64,000 nt of DNA from Takakia lepidozioides (taxonomy: Eukaryota > Streptophyta > Takakiopsida > Takakiales > Takakiaceae), in NCBI GenBank assembly GCA_030704615.1, contig CM060733.1:44330001-44394000 (forward strand), given 5' to 3'. Within the stretch, counting starts at the first letter, position 1. Each line of letters starts with the position of its first letter. The translations under genes were made by a program, and so were the position numbers. The notes under the pieces are model-generated. The model made no database searches. It was not told where the DNA came from and saw nothing but the letters and a program-made list of their open reading frames with translations. Below, one piece after another: positions 24,566-36,525 of the stretch.

Positions 24566-27199
24566 TCACCAGTAATCCCCACAAGAACAAACCCCATCTT
24601 CAAAGTGGTGAAAGCGGTTAGCGTCCCGTACAACAATTGCTCGGCCAGCAATCTTTGAGATGAACTTGGTGGAGGTGTGGCAGTCACCACACACTCGAAG
24701 ATTCTTAATGAGACGGAGGGGCGTCCTAGGGACCGTGCTGATCAGCCCAAAACCAATGGCCAGCTTCTCACTGTGGTGGCACAGAGAAAATTCCTTTTGC
24801 TCCTCCCCCACATCATGCAATACACAGCGTGTGTCAGGCACATACCCTGCCTCCTTCATCTGTCCAGACAATCTTCTCAGCTCAGCATGGATTTCCTTGA
24901 TTTTGGGATGCAACTTGTCATCTACCAAAAAGGTGTGCACCCTGTTGCCAACCTCAATGCAGCAGCGACCTGGCTCCTTCCTAGCCCCTCTGACCTCCAT
25001 CATTTTTCTCACCTTTGCACTATCGTCCCACCTGCCAGCCGCAGCATAGATGTTTGATAGCAACACATAAGTCGCGGCATCCTGTTCATCCCACTTGAGA
25101 AGAGATGTTGCCGCACGTTCAGCCATCTCCACATTGCCATGGATTCTGCAGGCACCAAGCAAGGCCTTCCACACCACAGCATCTGGCTTGATTGGCATTC
25201 TGTTAATGAGGTCCTCTGCCTCATCCAATCGCCCTGCACGTCCAAGAAGGTCTACCATGCAGCCAAAGTGTTTTACTGTTGGTGGGACACCATGATCTTG
25301 TATCAGGGAATCAAAGTAGCGTCTTCCTTCATCCAGTAGGCCAACGTGGCTGCACGTAGAGAGAATGCATATTAAGGTGATACTGTCCGCCTTCAGCCCT
25401 TCCTTTTGCATTCCTTCAAATAGTTGCAGGGCCTCCCAATGACAACCATGCTGGGCATATCCTGCAATCATCACGTTCCAGGACACCACATTACGTTTTG
25501 CCATTTTGTCAAACACACCCTTTGCATCCTCAATGCTTCCACATTTGGCATACATGTCCACCAGGGCAGTGTTCAGAATGACATCTGGTACAATTCCAGC
25601 TTTGATGATGTCACCATGGACCTCTTTGCCCTTTTGCAGGGCTGCCAGGCTCGCACACGCATTGCAAACGCAAACAAATGTGATGTGGTCGGGCTTCATC
25701 CCTTCCTGCATCATCTGCTCATAGGTCTCCAAAGCCTCCATCCCACGCCCCTGCTGTGCATATCCTGCGATCAACGTGCTCCACGACACCACATCTTGTT
25801 CAGCCATATTGTCGAACACTCTCTTTGCATCTTCAATGCTCCCACATTTGGCATACATGTCCACCAGGGTATTGTTCAGAATGACATCTGGTACAATTCC
25901 AGCTTTGAGAATGTCACCATGCACCTCTTTGCCCTTTTCCAGGGCTGCCAGGCTCGCACACGCATTGCAAACGCAAACAAATGTGATGTGGTTGGGCTTC
26001 ACCCCTTCCTGCAGCATTTGCTCATAGATCTCCAAAGCCTCCATCCCGCGCCCCTTCTGTGCATATCCCGCAATCATCGCGCTCCACGACACCACATCTC
26101 GTTCAGCAATATTGTCGAACACTCCCTTTGCATCTCCAATGCTCCCACATTTGGCATACATGTCAACCAGGGCAGTGTTCAGAACTACGTCTGGTACAAT
26201 TCCAGCTTGAATGATGTCACCATGGACCTCTCTGCCCTTTTCCAGGGCTGCCAGGCTCGCACACGCATTGCAAATGCAAACAAATGTGACGTGGTTGGGT
26301 TTCACCGCTTCCCGCATCATTTGCTCATAGGTCTCCAAAGCCTCCATACCGCGCCCCTGCCGTACATATCCTGTGATCATTGTGTTCCACGACACCACAT
26401 CTCGTTCAGCCATATTGTTGAACACTCCCGTTGCATCCTGGATGCACCCACATTTGGCATACATGTCCACGAGGGTATTGTTCAGAATGACATCTGGTAC
26501 AATTCCCGCTTTGATGATGTCACTGTGGATCTCTTTGCCCTTTTCCAGGGCTGCCAGGCTCGCACATGCATTGCAAATGCAAACAAATGTGACGTGGTCA
26601 GGCTTCACCCCTTCCCGCATCATTCGCTCATATGTCTCCAAAGCACTCCTACGATACCCATGCTTGATAAATCCTGCAATCATTATATTCCACGTGATTG
26701 AAAATCGTTGAGGCATTCTGTTGAACACTTGGTGAGCATCCACAATACTCCCACACTTAACATACATGTTGACAAGGGTGTTGTGTAGAAAAACGTTTGG
26801 CTTGAATCCACTTTGGATAATGTGAGCGTGCACCTGCTTTCCAGCTTCCAGGCCTTTCATCTTGATGCACTTATGCAAGAGACAGACATAAGTATCTGAA
26901 TCTGCTGAAATGCCTCCTTTGTTTAATGTCTTTAGAGCCTCTTTCAGTCGCCCTGCCTCACATAGCATCCTCACATGCCCAGAAGTGCCAGAAGAGGCAT
27001 TGAGGACTCCCTCTCTTGGTCCTCTTTTGGAAGCTGTGGTCATGGTCGAGATGCCCGATTTTATCACCTGTGCTGCTGCTGCTGCTGCTTCAAGTTGACC
27101 ATCTACCCATGCAGGTTTCTTATGGCTATCAATCCACAGGGAATCATAGGTAATCTTGTGCTTGAAATCCGGCCCTTTTGGATGAATCTGGACCCACAC
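24566..27199 (-). CDS. Complete DYW-type PPR editing factor, intronless coding region
   Basis: One frame of 877 codons ends exactly in CSCGDYW and stop. About 85 leader residues are followed by PLS-type PPR repeats (about 90-640), an E region with a PG box variant (EPGRCCIEVG, about 740), and a DYW domain (about 750-877) with the deaminase-like zinc signature HSEK and CGDCH. Five central P-L-S units of about 303 bp are nearly identical. DYW proteins bind organellar transcripts and catalyse C-to-U editing; no targeting peptide is evident. The frame opens at GTG 27199, after a stop at 27206-27208, and has no upstream ATG. The first in-frame ATG is at 27043 (codon 53, MTTASKRG). Either translation starts there, giving 825 residues, or an upstream exon is spliced in. 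Paralogues lie at 1-1750 and 8140-9950. Confidence 0.93.
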   Translation of the reverse strand: MWVQIHPKGPDFKHKITYDSLWIDSHKKPAWVDGQLEAAAAAAQVIKSGISTMTTASKRGPREGVLNASSGTSGHVRMLCEAGRLKEALKTLNKGGISADSDTYVCLLHKCIKMKGLEAGKQVHAHIIQSGFKPNVFLHNTLVNMYVKCGSIVDAHQVFNRMPQRFSITWNIMIAGFIKHGYRRSALETYERMMREGVKPDHVTFVCICNACASLAALEKGKEIHSDIIKAGIVPDVILNNTLVDMYAKCGCIQDATGVFNNMAERDVVSWNTMITGYVRQGRGMEALETYEQMMREAVKPNHVTFVCICNACASLAALEKGREVHGDIIQAGIVPDVVLNTALVDMYAKCGSIGDAKGVFDNIAERDVVSWSAMIAGYAQKGRGMEALEIYEQMLQEGVKPNHITFVCVCNACASLAALEKGKEVHGDILKAGIVPDVILNNTLVDMYAKCGSIEDAKRVFDNMAEQDVVSWSTLIAGYAQQGRGMEALETYEQMMQEGMKPDHITFVCVCNACASLAALQKGKEVHGDIIKAGIVPDVILNTALVDMYAKCGSIEDAKGVFDKMAKRNVVSWNVMIAGYAQHGCHWEALQLFEGMQKEGLKADSITLICILSTCSHVGLLDEGRRYFDSLIQDHGVPPTVKHFGCMVDLLGRAGRLDEAEDLINRMPIKPDAVVWKALLGACRIHGNVEMAERAATSLLKWDEQDAATYVLLSNIYAAAGRWDDSAKVRKMMEVRGARKEPGRCCIEVGNRVHTFLVDDKLHPKIKEIHAELRRLSGQMKEAGYVPDTRCVLHDVGEEQKEFSLCHHSEKLAIGFGLISTVPRTPLRLIKNLRVCGDCHTSTKFISKIAGRAIVVRDANRFHHFEDGVCSCGDYW

Positions 27200-28150
27200 T
27201 CTATCCTACTACATCAGCTATCAGGTATAGATCTGGCCTTCCTGCTAGCAGCTGACAATGACAGCCTAGATTTGTTCTAGCAAACACCATACCAGTAGGA
27301 CACCACACCCTAGTTCCGATGCTGAATTGCTTCCGAGACTTTGAAAATGTGCTTGGGAGAGAGAGAGATGACAATTTCCAACAAAGATTTGTAGTGCATC
27401 TCGTTGTCTGCTTCTCTAACAGGCATTCACCTTTTTCCCTCGATTGGCCCACCATTGACTGCGGTCGGAAAAATATTCATTCCAAAGCCTCTCCTCGTCT
27501 CCGTTATTTGTTTTTGGATACATTCCTGCTGCCACATGGGGAGTAACATGTGAAAATCACCCCAAACCATTATTGATCCACCCAACAAGCTTACCTACAG
27601 AATCCAACAGGAAAAAATTAGGGACGACTCTGTTATGAGGGCAACAGGCTGAAATGTGTTCAAGAAGAAGGTGCCCTCACCACATTGTCCTTGACCTCGT
27701 GTCATGAAAGCAGCTAGCTTTTCTTTCACCCATGGAGGATTCAACCGGCGGTCAACCCAAAAGGACCTCTTCTGTGTGCTTCGTGTGTCTGTAGTGAGGA
27801 GAACCACCACGGTGCAGCCAAATGGCTTTAAACTCGGCCTCCTAAGACCCAGGTGACCCGCCCAAGTACCTCGTAAACACCAGGAAAAATGCCAAATCAT
27901 CGCACTACCGGGGAGAGCAGGACGGACAAACTTCTTGACATCAGAAGAAGTCACACCTTGCGATTGTGGTTGTCCCACCATTTCGAAGGATCTGTAAAAA
28001 ACTCGGGTCAGCTATGCTCCATGCTCCGAAACAGACCTTTGTGCCCGACAATCCGGCATCATCAACATTTTGACAAGTTCCTTTATGGAGAAGTGCTAGT
28101 GAGCTTTCAAAAATTCATGCAGGCCCCATTGGACTGTACACAATGAGGAA
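27200..28150 (-). repeat. Upstream region of the intact PPR gene, shared with the left cluster
   Basis: It contains the blocks that recur at 1760-3730 and, inverted, at 4420-5640 and 7480-8110: gctgctagcagctgac-like DNA near 27242, the ggcattcacctttttccctc block near 27421, ggaccttgtgtcatga-like DNA near 27690-27710, and acaatccggcatcatcaaca at 28048-28067. A short GA tract lies at 27357-27367. It may be promoter/5' UTR or hold a 5' non-coding exon. The ORF at 27595-27981 is a shadow of this repeat. Confidence 0.65.
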
Positions 28151-29285
28151 CATTCGAAAGCTCTGATTGCGACCCTCCCATTTGCGAGTCTCATAGCACC
28201 CCCTGGTAGTTTGCAATCGAGCGGTGATGAGGTGGGGGCAGCTGTTCTCGTGCACACCATCGCCTTCCAAATTTACTACATCTTTGATGCTATGGGGCTC
28301 TGAAACATTTTCAGCATGTGTCTGCCACAGCTGTATTGAAGTTCTCCTTCTGCCGGGTACCTAGAGAGTCCACGGTCCAGAAACCAATTTGGTTTTGCAT
28401 AGAAGACATTCACCGATCTGTGAAGGGTATTGTTCTGCTGGTCCAACCATCGTCACCACCGAACATTTGGCCAGTGAAGGTGGGAACCAACCTTATACTG
28501 CAAGAAATGGCAAGCCTGGAAGGAGGATTTTGCCTGGCCAAATGTGCGTGGGATCTTTAGAGAGAATTTCAGTTGGCACATGAGAGCTTCATCAACAAAA
28601 CAAACAAGAAACATACACCTAGCATTTTGTCCTGCAAGGCGGCCTTGTGAAGGCTTTGAATGCCTGATGTGAATTTAAAGTTCAAAAGGCTTTCATACAG
28701 GATATACATCACGACAGCAACTTGGATTAAGTGAAGTCATATGCTAGCATAATAGGTCAGTCGATGCATCATTCCATGTAGATAAAAAAGATCACAACTA
28801 AAACTCCAAAGAAAAAATGAAGGATGGGGTGTACTAGAAGAATGGTTCACAACATGTACAAAACAAAAAGTAAGCATGCACAAGAGAAGATTGCAAGTCT
28901 TCATGGATCTATCCATTGAGAGTTTGCATCATACATAGATTGAAGGGGTTTTTACCCACCAAAGTATACAAGACTCATCCCAAAAATTGTCCAAGTACTT
29001 GTGCAGCCATCAACAATCCAATTACACAAAATTGAGTTGATGCACGCTACAAAACTGTTTGTTACAGGCCTCAAGTTTCCACGGGAGTAAGATGACTTGA
29101 AAGAATCAAGTATATGCACAGCTTCATCTTATTTGTATGAGAGCTTAGTAGGTGGAATAATTCAATGTACACATATGACTTTCACTTACGAGACCATGCC
29201 ACCAGGGGGACTCTTTGGTCCAGCCCACAATGGAGTCAATGTACAAAATATAGGAACATGAAATGTCATGTTCTGTGGAGAAGTA
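28151..29285. other. Intergenic region, no gene seen
   Basis: Only short ORFs without recognisable domains. It lies between divergently read repeat DNA on the left and the 3' end of the dioxygenase gene on the right, so part is probably 3' UTR of that gene. Confidence 0.4.
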
Positions 29286-32200
29286 TCAAGAAGCCAACTG
29301 CCGTTTGGCACTGGAGAGGCGACGCCCACGCTCCTTTTTCCGCAGTAGGCATTCCCCACACCAACTTGAAAAGTCACGCTGGTACTTCTTCAACTCCCGA
29401 AACTCAGAGCTGCCACACACAATGTAAATTACCAAACGTGAGATGCAGATATGCTATCCAGAAAACAAACTGCAACGCAGCTTGAATTTTGCACTAAGGG
29501 CCTCTTTACACCATGCCCAAGAGATATGCCTGATTACACGTGGAAGGCTGGATTGGCTTTACACTACTGCAAATTGTGTGGAGTTTCATTCTGAGTTGGC
29601 ATCTACATGGCGCACTATAGTCCATGTGGCATGGGCACTTCCCCAATATGTAGGAAGCACACCAGAGCACTTCCTATGTCTTCCTAAGTTTCGGGAACTG
29701 CCCGATTTGCTACCATCCAAGCAGCGCGCTGGAAGTTAATGCACCTGCTAAGTACACTTTTTAACGTGATTAATGCACAAGGAATAATGAGGAGAGGAAG
29801 AAATATTGGGGTGTATATAACATTTTAACAAAAACAGGTAAAACCTACTGTATGTTGCAAACTTAGAGAAAAGGTTAGCCCAATACGGCAATGTGTAAAG
29901 AGGCCCAAGGCATTGTTTGTTTATTTGTCTTCTAAGCTGGACTCCAATCAATTCAGACAACACAGATGGCTCACCTACGACACCAAAGGATCAAGTTGGT
30001 ACGTTGACCCGCAGTAATGGCCTTGGCACCATGACGATGGCGCCCTGCGTGCAATATAGCATGCCCTGGTACATGTGAATACTCCAATACCTCCTGCCAT
30101 CGGACATGTGTCAAGGATGGACATACTCTTCATACATAGATGTACCGCTTGTCATAATACAGAGTGATAGATGATCAACTTCAAAATGCCACCATGAACT
30201 TCCGGCTATGATCAACATTGTCAAAGACTCCCAGGAAGACTCTCACCTCTGGGCGTGCCTCTCCATTTACGTGCTTGTCGCAGCGAACACCACGGAAAAA
30301 GAGCTCCCCGCCCTCAAATTCCTTCCCCAGGCACACATTTAGTGTAACCTCCGCATCATCAACATGGAAGCCTGTCAAACCCAAGCAACATCAACCTTCA
30401 AGAACTAGCGGGACACAGCGCGAGCAGCAAAATACTGTTACTCATATGGATATTTAGAATGTACTCATAAGACGTTGTTTGCCGTAGCCTTGTGGCCATT
30501 GACCCGCGCCCAGTTTGAGCGGAAACCAAAGGGACAGAATCTACCTCCGTCAGGGGCTGACATTGGTAGTAAGACTTACCTTTATAAATAGAATTAATTC
30601 GGGTTTTCCAGATATCCTCTAGAAATCCCTTCACACTAGCATCAATCTGCTGTGTGTGATTTGCCCAAAAACTAGGCCTCAGGAGGGCCTGGGCTTTTGG
30701 CTCAGCCTCGAGACTTTCAAAGTTGGTAAACAGAGGTACAGGCACAATTCTCTTGATAGATTCGAGGAGAGCTTCTCTCTGGTGAGAGTACCCCGGACAG
30801 TGAATCAGAAAACGAATATTGTCTTCGGGTTGCCCACACAACGGGCAATTGCACTCTCCCTTTCCACTCTGCTTCGGTTTACTGTTCAAAGGTAGGCTTC
30901 CTGCCCTGAGTTTAGATTTCAGTCTGGTGCCGAGAGTGGGTAGACCCTTGAGGTCATCCATGATATCCTCCCCCATGTCACAGACTGGAAACAGGTTCAG
31001 GGAAGTTTTCTGCCTAACTTCATTTGCATCAGACAATTTGCTGGTAACATACATGGCTTTGGACACTACAGTCTCTAAGTCAGATTTATCCAGCAAGGTC
31101 AAGACTTGCGGGTCCAGATTCAGATCCTTGAGAATCTCTTCTACTCTCTTCTGCCAGGACTTAGCCTGTTTGACAGGGCGGTCCTGTTTCCAAGATATAG
31201 AGTCGATTAACTTAGGGTATCTGGTGTTGGACATGTGTTGCAACTGACCCCACCATCTGACCTTAATTCATCTCATCGGGAGCTTAAGGAAGGGATGCCA
31301 AACTCACCCCAAACAGCAACATTGGCTGTTTTGGAGCATGCTGACATGCACTCCTTAAGCACCCCCACTTGAATGGATTTTAGAGACTTAGCCTGGTTGG
31401 AGTTATCAACCCATATAGCAGATCCGTACTCCAAGGCAGGTCTAATAACAAGTCTTGACCTCAAAGTCAATCCCTCTGCAGTGAAAAAATTTAGTGAGAC
31501 TCAGCGCAGTTTGAACAACTTTCTGGATGTGTGCATCTGAGTTACAGTTGGAGGAAAACTCAACGCCCAGGTATGTGTAGGAAGGGAGGACTGGGATCTC
31601 TTGGCTACCCCACTGCCACTTAAGATCACTTCCTCCCTCTCCTCTGTCGTTGAATGCCACCACTGCACATTTACTGACATTAGCCTCTAGCCCCCAAAGA
31701 TCAAAGTATCTCTTTGCGCAATCAATTCCTGGAGGTTGGAAGGAGTCTCCCCTATGCCTGCGAAGTCGTCCGCAAACATCAGGGCTGGAATGGTGGCATC
31801 ACCCACCCTTAACCCAAATCCCTCACGTTCCACATCCTCGAGGAGTTGATTGATGAAAACATTGAAGAGCAGAGGGGAGAGGGTACATCCTTGAGCTACA
31901 CATTGGTCTATGTCAAAGAAGTTAGACTTCTGTTCATTAACAGTGACACAGCTTTTGGTGTGGGCATACAAGTTATGGACAACTCTACACATTTTTCCCT
32001 TGATTCCGCAAGACCAGAGGCGGAGCCATAGACCATCTCTCCACACTGTGTCATAAGCCTTTTTGACATCCAAGAAAAAAACATAAGTGGGTTTCCCTTC
32101 TTTTTTCCTTCCCTGGATAATCTGGCTTAGAGTGAAGATATGGTCCACACAGCCCCTGTTTCGCCGAAAGCCAGCTTGGCCTTCGTGAAAACAACCTCTA

Positions 32201-35200
32201 GATTCCAGATCAACCTCGAGACGAGTACTTATAACTCTGCAAAATATCTTGCCAACAGCATTGAGGAGCGTGATGCCACGATAGTTCCCCGGGTCTTCTC
32301 TGTCACCCTTCTTATACAGATTGACAATGACCCCCTGTCGCCAGCGAAAGGGGATCATTTCAGTCTTCCAGATAAGGTTAAAGAGGAGAACTAGGGCCTC
32401 TATCATGGGATCGCCACCGTGCTTGATAAGCTCGTTGACTATGCCATCAGGACCACCTGCTTTATATCCATTTAGATGTTCAATTGCTTCCACAATCTCA
32501 GAAGAACTAATGGGAGCGTTGTAGGCTTTTGAAATATACTCCAGTTCATCAGGGCTGTTTTGAATCATAGGAACAGTTTTACCAACTGTGTCCTTCCATT
32601 CATCAGAGGACCCCTCACTGGTAGACCTAGAAGTTCTGCCAAGGATATTGTAGTGGGTTTCAAAGGTTTTGACAATGTCAACCGATGAAGTTACCACTGC
32701 ACCCTTAGTAGTCTTCAGCGCTTGTGGATATTTAGAAACAGCACACATGAAAACCGACTTCCACACCATACATAATCTCCACACCAACAAGCTTAAAAAA
32801 GGGTTTCAAATTGTTGCTGTAGAAAAGACTGACTGAAGGAGCATGGGTAGAAGGAAAACAGAAGTGAAACATGATGATCACTCACCGAGATCAAGATCGC
32901 GGTCCATGGCGTATTCTACCACAAAACCATGGTGTGTATCCAGAGACGACCCACCAACGTTCAGAAACAAAACTGCAATGTGTCAAGACAAGGCAGCCCT
33001 CAGTGAAAAGGGCGCAGAGACACAATGACTACTGACAAATAGATAATACAGCCACAAGACCAGGGCAACAGATGCAAGAATCCAAACTGCTACAGAAAAG
33101 GTTAAGTGGGGAGGTGAAGCACCAGCTGCTATAGGGTTAAGGTAGCCGATCATGAGATCTTGCAACATGGTCTCCATGCCAATGTCATCAAGCACTGCAC
33201 CATAGTTGTTCATCGTGTTGGGATGCATCACCTTCACTTTTGCCTCCTGGGCCCACCTCTCAAAGTGCTCCACCTGCGTACGGTACAACCAACCCATGTT
33301 ACCATTATTATGTCTCTGAGTGTGTCCTCCAAGGTCTGCATACTGACTCTGATATTACAGCCACATATAATATTCTTTTTCATGTCCTGGAGTCTATGTG
33401 CTAGCCATAACATACTGATCAGGACCATACCTCCTCCAACATCATGGAGCAAAACGAGGGTTTCAGCATATCGAAAGTGAAAACTCCTGGTGAATGCTCT
33501 GTCAATATCTCCCGCAGTGCAGCCTCTGATCCATCCTTCACAGCATCCAAGAACGAATTCACAAAGAAGTGCTCCGGATCCAGGGAGTAGAGCTCATCAT
33601 GCAGGGGCTGCAGAGTCAAACCTTTTCTTCAATTGTTGTGTCACAGAAGTCAAGAAAGCAAGTTACATCTATCTTTGTTTAACTGTGTCTGTTACTCTGA
33701 CCAATGCGAGCATTTTGGAAATGATAGTTCCCTTGCAACCATGCATAACACTCTCTGACTCTACATCCATCCTACACATACGCAAGTAACTTATGAACCA
33801 GAAATAAGGGGACCCACCAACCTGATAATTGTGTCGTATTCTCTCTCTGTACTCCCGGTGTTTCTGCAGGCACATATAACACCCGCCACCGCCTATTTCA
33901 CATTGTTCATCGATCCCCTTAAAACCAGACAGATTTGTGAGGTAAAATAAAACATACCTTACACTCTCCCTTTCTCAAAAGCAAAGCTAGCAGCAGGATT
34001 AGGAAAGCTCAATTATTATGGACCAACAGATGCTCTGACAAGGTACATAGCGATCTACTTGATCTTTGCAGATTTTCCTGTAAGTTTCGCATCAACATTT
34101 TCAATATGTAAACTCCACAACTTTAGGAGCTCTCTGGCACTTGCAAAGGAATTCTGGAGCTCCCACATCGCCACTCATAAGGCCCTCAGAAAAGAAACCT
34201 TTATATGGTCTCAAGATTGTTCAAAGTAGATTACTATTCTTGCAAAAGTCCACTTGGATTAATCTTTCACCAATTACTTCAAATACTGTATAAAGCACCA
34301 ATTGGAGGACCAACAGGCAATCATTCATAAACACAAGAAAGTCAATGCATGTTCATACACTCAAGCTGTTAGACCTCACACCTCACAGTCAAATAGCTAA
34401 AGACAGTAAGCATTAGAATCAGACACAAAAGTTTAGTGATTCCCTTGGCTCTCGAGCTGCATATACTAGGGTTAGGTCATTGCCAGCTTTTGGTGCAATG
34501 AAATAGACCCCAACAATAACCAAGCTCTTGGTTAAACCTCTTGATATGTACAAGGAGGCCCTTCAGATAAGACCTTGTGTTAAGGCAGAAAATTGAGCAA
34601 AAACCAAGTTGTTAAGTCTATGCAGAAAACTGCTCAGCCCACATTGCACTACCGATGTACACGTAGGTGTGTGCAACAAGGCTCGTGGAAAATTCTTTTG
34701 TGAAATAGAAATCCCGTAAAGCACTGAGCAAAAACGAAGAGGCCATGTCTTCAAAGGCTTCTCAGTAACAATATATCCTGACAAAAATGCCTCTGTTTTG
34801 TGAAAGAACCTATACCCTTCTCTTGTCCATGCTTGGAGTATACCTTCTCTCTGTTTCTGTTTCGCGCTTATTTCTTATGTTCAGACAGTATATACAACCA
34901 TTCAGTGGAAAGTAACTTAATTTTCAGCAATTAGGGCTTACCTTTGCACGCTCGCCATTGGGCCGATACTTTGCTAAAATGCGCTCAAGCAAAGCTAGCT
35001 TCTTCTCGCGTGAGGCACTCAGGTGATCTGAGGGTAGGTGCTGCTCCATCACGCTGTATAAGGTAGCTGGATATTCCAAATCCTCCATATCTTCGTAGCT
35101 CTCTGAAAGATGCCCTGTATTTGGGGACCTTTGCAGTCTAGGCACGCATTCCCCATCTCTTGCTGAGACATCTTCACGGGACGGTCTGCGGGCAAGGGAG

Positions 35201-35280
35201 GGTTGTCCATTACTGCTGGGAGGCTTCAACCTCTTCCTGCTACTGAAAGATTCCGTCGCTGTGGATGCTGATTCTTTCAT
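29286..35280 (-). CDS. 2-oxoglutarate/Fe(II) dioxygenase, PKHD-type, 8 exons
   Basis: Minus-strand exons joined in frame: 35280-34942, 33863-33822, 33607-33431, 33273-33123, 32972-32886, 30371-30247, 30093-29975, 29409-29286. They total 1164 nt, 387 residues. The protein resembles plant PKHD-type hydroxylases of the At3g18210/At1g22950 kind. A disordered start (KESASTATESFSSRKRLKPP) is followed by REYRERIRHNYQ, PLHDELYSLDPEHFFVNSFL and MHPNTMNNYGAVLDDIG. The catalytic core is GFHVDDAEVTLNVCLGKEF (HxD iron ligands), GGELFFRG, HAGRHRHGA (distal His) and QRTNLILWCR (Arg for 2-oxoglutarate). Iron ligands and Arg are all present, so an active enzyme is expected; the substrate is unknown. Intron 5 was enlarged to about 2.5 kb by a LINE. 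An upstream in-frame ATG at 35328 is an alternative start. Confidence 0.92.
30460..32724 (-). mobile_element. 5'-truncated non-LTR retrotransposon (LINE) in intron 5
   Basis: The insertion is bounded by a 13-bp direct repeat, tggatatttagaa, at 30447-30459 and 32725-32737. The minus strand encodes a reverse transcriptase: YKAGGPDGIVNELIK, NYRGITLLNAVGKIFCRVIS, FFLDVKKAYDTVW, AQGCTLSPLLFNVFI and FADDFAG (catalytic YxDD-equivalent). C-terminal parts include a Cys/His cluster (CNCPLCGQPEDNIRFLIHC). The coding sequence is broken into at least three frames (31687-32724, 31273-31663, 30460-31243). No endonuclease domain is present because the 5' end is cut off at 32724. The 3' end reads ...cttatgagtacat without a poly(A) tail. 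Same orientation as the host gene; splice sites of the intron remain intact. Confidence 0.92.
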
Positions 35281-36525
35281 CCTCCCATGCACCACTTCAC
35301 AGACTGCGAGAGGACAGATTACAAACAATGTCGATCACCGGAGGCGAGGAGGCGGCGGCAAGACAGAAGGGATTGAAAAAGAATCGGGGAAAAAAGGGAA
35401 GCCCACACCTTGGCAATGCACCAGAAACATAATACTTGCTTTAAAAAAGGAGTAGTTTTGCCCACACATGCAGAAGGGACAATTTACGCCATACCTGCCA
35501 AGCTGGGATCGCACAAATGCAGAGAGAGATGAGAGGCAGCGTCAACACAAGTGCAGCCTCGCTACATTTTTACAAATCAACAAAGCGCTCTACGAGACCC
35601 TGTCCCTGAGTGATCAGCGATCACCTCCTCTGAAAAACCCTCTCTTTGATGCACGATCGCTCGCACAATCTGAGAAGACCCGAACGATTCTGCACTGCAC
35701 AGCATCTGTGCAGGTGCCATAGCATCATCTGCTGACCACACGCGTGATCTGCTCTCGTGGGCCATCCCCTGACCTAACACACGCCTATAGGTCCCACCTT
35801 TGGTCTACCGAGCGCCTATAGGACCTCCTTCCACGGAAATACAGCTCACTGATCGCCTATAGGGGGTGATTGCCTGTAGGCCCCCTTTCCATGGCATTTC
35901 TCGAGAATTGTAGAGCTTACAATTAGTTCGCTGGTGAAATTCAACAGAATGTTGTTTGAGTGTAGAATGTAGAGCTGAGGTGAAATATTTTACACGCGTG
36001 CGTAGTTATGCTCTTGCTGATTTGATATGCGGAATGAGCCGCGTTTTGCTTGCGAAATTTATGCATCCATACCTTGATGATGATTTTCAATTTGATTCAA
36101 CAAATCTGGCTTTTCAATTCAATCAGTGGACATTTAGCCTAGTTCAATAGGTGGTCAAGCATTACTCACTAGTCAGGGAGTCATTGGCCAGCAATTTGGA
36201 GGATTTTGATCCTGCACCTCATCTTCACCACTCAGTCAAGCTTACGTATTCACCTCAACTTGCTACAGTCTAGCTTTAGAATCATCTAATAGTAGTGATA
36301 TTATGTACAGCAAATGAGGTCTGCCGAAGCTGCATTCATTCATTCACTCAGTCACTGGCTCAACCAGGCTATTGGCTAGCTCTTCAGAGTTAACAACAAA
36401 AGCACTGCATAAGTGGGGAATCATCTGTGGTGGAAACAGGGAGGCATTAGTGTGAGGCAGACCCAATTGAGGTCTCCCTTTCCATGTTTTGCCATAGCAA
36501 GAGTCTGATGAGGCGCAACAATGAT
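35281..36525. other. Intergenic region, promoter of the dioxygenase gene and 3' flank of the XRI1-like gene
   Basis: No coding sequence recognised. Near 35770-35890 a short motif (cctatagg within cgcctatagg, gcctatag, gcctgtagg) is repeated four or more times. Its meaning is unknown. Confidence 0.4.

Noticed and set aside
25424-26701. 425-codon plus-strand ORF
   Set aside because: It is the antisense shadow of the repeated PPR motifs; the minus strand encodes a full DYW protein. The same shadow appears in the other PPR copies.
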